DNA of 64,000 nt. It comes from GWE2-42-39 sp942493345. GTDB lineage: Bacteria > Bacteroidota > Bacteroidia > Bacteroidales > Prolixibacteraceae. This document shows positions 62,160 to 64,000 of the stretch, piece by piece. Each line of letters starts with the position of its first letter. Position 1 is the first letter of the stretch. The position numbers were made by a program, and so were the translations under genes. The DNA lies in contig OW818695.1 of the NCBI GenBank assembly GCA_942493345.1, forward strand, positions 3,162,001-3,226,000, given 5' to 3'. The notes under the pieces were generated by a model that saw nothing but the letters and a program-made list of their open reading frames with translations, was not told where the DNA came from and ran no database searches.

Positions 62160-63626
62160 TCAACTGTCTTCGTTGCTCTTTTTATGCAGTTTACTCCTTT
62201 TGTAACTGTATGAGAAATAAATCACAAAACCAATCAGCATCCAGATGATTAGTCGCTCCCATGTTTCGATGGGCAATGCGAACATTTGGGCAGAGCAGAT
62301 AATGATTCCGGCCAGTGGAACCCAAGGAACAAAAGGTGTTTTGAATGGCCGGTGAACATCTGGTTTTTTGATGCGCAGTACAATAATCCCCGCACAAACA
62401 ATGACGAAAGCCAAAAGGGTGCCGATCGAAACCAGTTCACTCAAAATGTTGATAGGCAGAAGTCCGGCAATAATCGCTGCGGCCAGACCGGTTATCAGGG
62501 TGGTGATGTAGGGAGTTTGAAACCGCGGGTGTACTTTTGCGAAACTTTTGGGCAACAGGCCGTCTTTGGCCATCGAGAAGAAAATACGCGGTTGTCCCAT
62601 CAGCATCACCAGGATGACTGAACTCAATCCGGCAATTGCGCCGATTTTGATCAGCGGACGGAGCCATATCAATGCTTTCCCTGCTTTGTCGATAGCCAAT
62701 GCGATCGGGGCAGCCACATCCAGTTCTTTATAATTAACGATACCGGTCAAAACGGCTGAAACGGCCACGTACAGAATTGTACAAACGATCAGCGAACCTA
62801 ATATTCCAATAGGCATGTCTTTTTGTGGGTTTTTAGCTTCCTGTGCCGCGGTGGAAATTGCATCGAAGCCAATATAAGCAAAGAAGATCACCCCTGCTCC
62901 GGTCAGGATGCCGCTAAATCCGAATTGCCCGAATGTGCCGGTATTTTCAGGAATAAACGGGCTCCAGTTTGTCGTGTCGATGTATGAAATTCCGAAGCCG
63001 ATAAAAAGCAGGATCACAACCAGTTTGATCATAACGATAATTCCATTGAACCGGGCCGATTCCTTGATACCGATGACCAGTAGAACGGTGATCATGGCAA
63101 TGATGAATACCGCCGGGAAATTAATCAGGTTGCCAGTAAAAACCCATCCTTCCCCTTTTATGTGATCGAACGGGGCATGGCACAGTTGCGGGGGGATATT
63201 TATTCCAAAGTCTTTTATGAAGCTGACCATGTAACCCGACCAGCCTACTGCAACAGTCGATGAAGCAAAGAGGTATTCCAAAATCAAATCCCAGCCAATC
63301 AACCATGCAAAAAATTCGCCCAACGTAGCATACGAATACGTGTAAGCACTGCCTGCAATCGGGATCATTGATGCAAATTCGGCATAGCACAAGCCTGCAA
63401 ATACGCACCCTACGGCCGAAATGAGAAACGAAAGCACCAGAGCTGGCCCTGCATGGTTGGCTGCGGCCGTACCGGTCAGGACAAAAATGCCTGTTCCTAT
63501 AATGGCCCCGATTCCGAGGGCAACCAGGTTCCATGATGTTAATGCTCTTTTAAGGCCTTGTTCCTGAGAATTGGCTTCTTTAAGCAGGGAGTCAAGCGAC
63601 TTGATGCGAAATAATTCTTTGATCAT
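62160..63626 (-). CDS. APC-family amino acid permease (cationic amino acid transporter type)
   Basis: 488 residues, twelve transmembrane helices. The family signature is GIGAIIGTGIFVLTGTAAANHAGPALVLSF split around 37-66, followed by YAEFASMIPIAGSAYTYSYA and LGEFFAWLIGWDLILEY. Similar to YfnA/CAT-type permeases. Imports amino acids with protons. No neighbouring catabolic genes give a substrate hint. An intergenic repeat copy lies just upstream. Confidence 0.94.
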   Translation of the reverse strand: MIKELFRIKSLDSLLKEANSQEQGLKRALTSWNLVALGIGAIIGTGIFVLTGTAAANHAGPALVLSFLISAVGCVFAGLCYAEFASMIPIAGSAYTYSYATLGEFFAWLIGWDLILEYLFASSTVAVGWSGYMVSFIKDFGINIPPQLCHAPFDHIKGEGWVFTGNLINFPAVFIIAMITVLLVIGIKESARFNGIIVMIKLVVILLFIGFGISYIDTTNWSPFIPENTGTFGQFGFSGILTGAGVIFFAYIGFDAISTAAQEAKNPQKDMPIGILGSLIVCTILYVAVSAVLTGIVNYKELDVAAPIALAIDKAGKALIWLRPLIKIGAIAGLSSVILVMLMGQPRIFFSMAKDGLLPKSFAKVHPRFQTPYITTLITGLAAAIIAGLLPINILSELVSIGTLLAFVIVCAGIIVLRIKKPDVHRPFKTPFVPWVPLAGIIICSAQMFALPIETWERLIIWMLIGFVIYFSYSYKRSKLHKKSNEDS

Positions 63627-63669
63627 TATTGTTGTTTCGTTAGGTCATGTCACAAATATACTTATTCTG

Positions 63670-63738
63670 ATGAAACGAGCATGTTTTGCCAAATACAAAA
63701 TAAGATGTTTACCCCGAAGTTTCAGGGTCATGCGAGTT
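63670..63738. repeat. Intergenic repeat, copy 2 of 2
   Basis: 69-bp segment matching 2544..2612 (about 78%, no gaps) in the same orientation; flanks ATGAAACGAGCAT and CATGCGAGTT are exact, with a palindromic core CCCCGAAGTTTCAGGG. It lies upstream of the permease gene, in the 287-bp gap before the partial gene at the window end. Confidence 0.7.
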
Positions 63739-63873
63739 CCATTTTATTGATGAAGAATAGAAAGTAATGATGAGGATACAGGATTTATAATCAGCAAAAT
63801 ATGAAAAATTAAACAATTGCCCAGAGGAACGGATTTTATGAAATTTGGATATGGGAAAATTAAGTGAAGAAAT

Positions 63874-63900
63874 AAAAAAGGCAGCCAATCCGGCTGCCTT
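63874..63900 (-). terminator. Terminator of the gene entering from the right edge
   Basis: Read on the minus strand, AAGGCAGCC pairs perfectly with GGCTGCCTT around GGATT, followed by a T-run. It lies 14 bp past the stop of the partial gene. Confidence 0.93.
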
Positions 63901-63913
63901 GTATGTTTCTTTA

Positions 63914-64000
63914 TTATTGAACCAACGGAGGCATTGCTGAATACCATTTCAGAACTTTCTTTTTCATCTGACTGGCTAACTTTGGATATTTATCGGCCAA
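63914..64000 (-). CDS. C-terminal end of a gene cut by the window edge
   Basis: Last 28 codons plus TAA of a minus-strand gene. The visible end LADKYPKLASQMKKKVLKWY then SAMPPLVQ is basic and helical, of the kind seen at the C-terminus of sulfatases in Bacteroidota, but 28 residues are too few to assign a family. A strong terminator follows directly. Confidence 0.6.
   Translation of the reverse strand: MADKYPKLASQMKKKVLKWYSAMPPLVQ

Noticed and set aside
1..64000. CRISPR array or phage region
   Set aside because: No regularly spaced short repeats and no phage structural genes were seen.

Overview
The window looks like a chromosomal segment from a free-living or sediment/marine-type Bacteroidota, probably a Prolixibacteraceae/Marinilabiliales-like organism. 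The support is a SusC/SusD pair with a FecI/FecR regulator, many Bacteroidota-specific families (DUF4252, DUF4419, DUF6807, DUF1080, DUF4369-TlpA), an EF-G2-type paralogue, AT-rich intergenic DNA, and no Shine-Dalgarno-dependent style of start. No tRNA, rRNA or CRISPR array was seen. The organism call is inference.

Layout. (1) 1-6.1 kb: lipoprotein mutarotase and sugar-proton symporter, then a tightly coupled glycyl-radical-enzyme activase, short glycyl radical enzyme and HAD phosphatase. (2) 6.2-20.1 kb: housekeeping and envelope genes: an ABC transporter fused to a long N-terminal region, a CreD operon with its small winged-helix regulator, an M3 peptidase lipoprotein, an ECF sigma/anti-sigma/DUF4252 unit, Nudix, MeaB and a TlpA-type thioredoxin. 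(3) 20.1-24.5 kb: accessory patch with a frameshifted IS110 transposase, an amber-interrupted gene, a structured intergenic segment, a leader repeat, a DUF4419 gene and a 463-bp MITE-like element with 18-bp perfect inverted ends. (4) 24.6-41.7 kb: carbohydrate locus: GH116, SusD, SusC, FecR and FecI, then DUF6807, acetylxylan esterase, Tat-exported Gfo/Idh oxidoreductase, lipoprotein TIM-barrel epimerase and tandem DUF1080, with a divergent membrane-anchored winged-helix regulator. The second half has the parts expected for oxidation-based (3-keto) glycoside breakdown. (5) 41.8-45.9 kb: DnaJ, GrpE and an EF-G paralogue that lacks the catalytic His of the G domain. (6) 45.9-53.8 kb: second accessory patch with small secreted proteins, an O-antigen-ligase/TPR protein coupled to a transglutaminase-like lipoprotein, an AraC/GyrI remnant, a DUF2867 gene, a four-helix membrane protein and attC-like palindromic spacers. 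(7) 53.8-64 kb: DUF1080, phosphosugar mutase, dTDP-rhamnose and UDP-glucuronate/xylose genes interrupted by a ParE-type toxin-antitoxin pair, an APC amino-acid permease, and the last 28 codons of a leftward gene running off the end.

The two accessory patches share a roughly 142-bp, ~94% identical block that carries the end of a DUF2867 gene plus the leader of an unrelated downstream gene. With the palindromic spacers this suggests cassette-like exchange between the patches. No integrase is visible in the window. The best candidates for undescribed biology are the glycyl-radical operon, the cassette-like patches, and the non-coding left end of the IS110 element, where a bridge RNA is expected.
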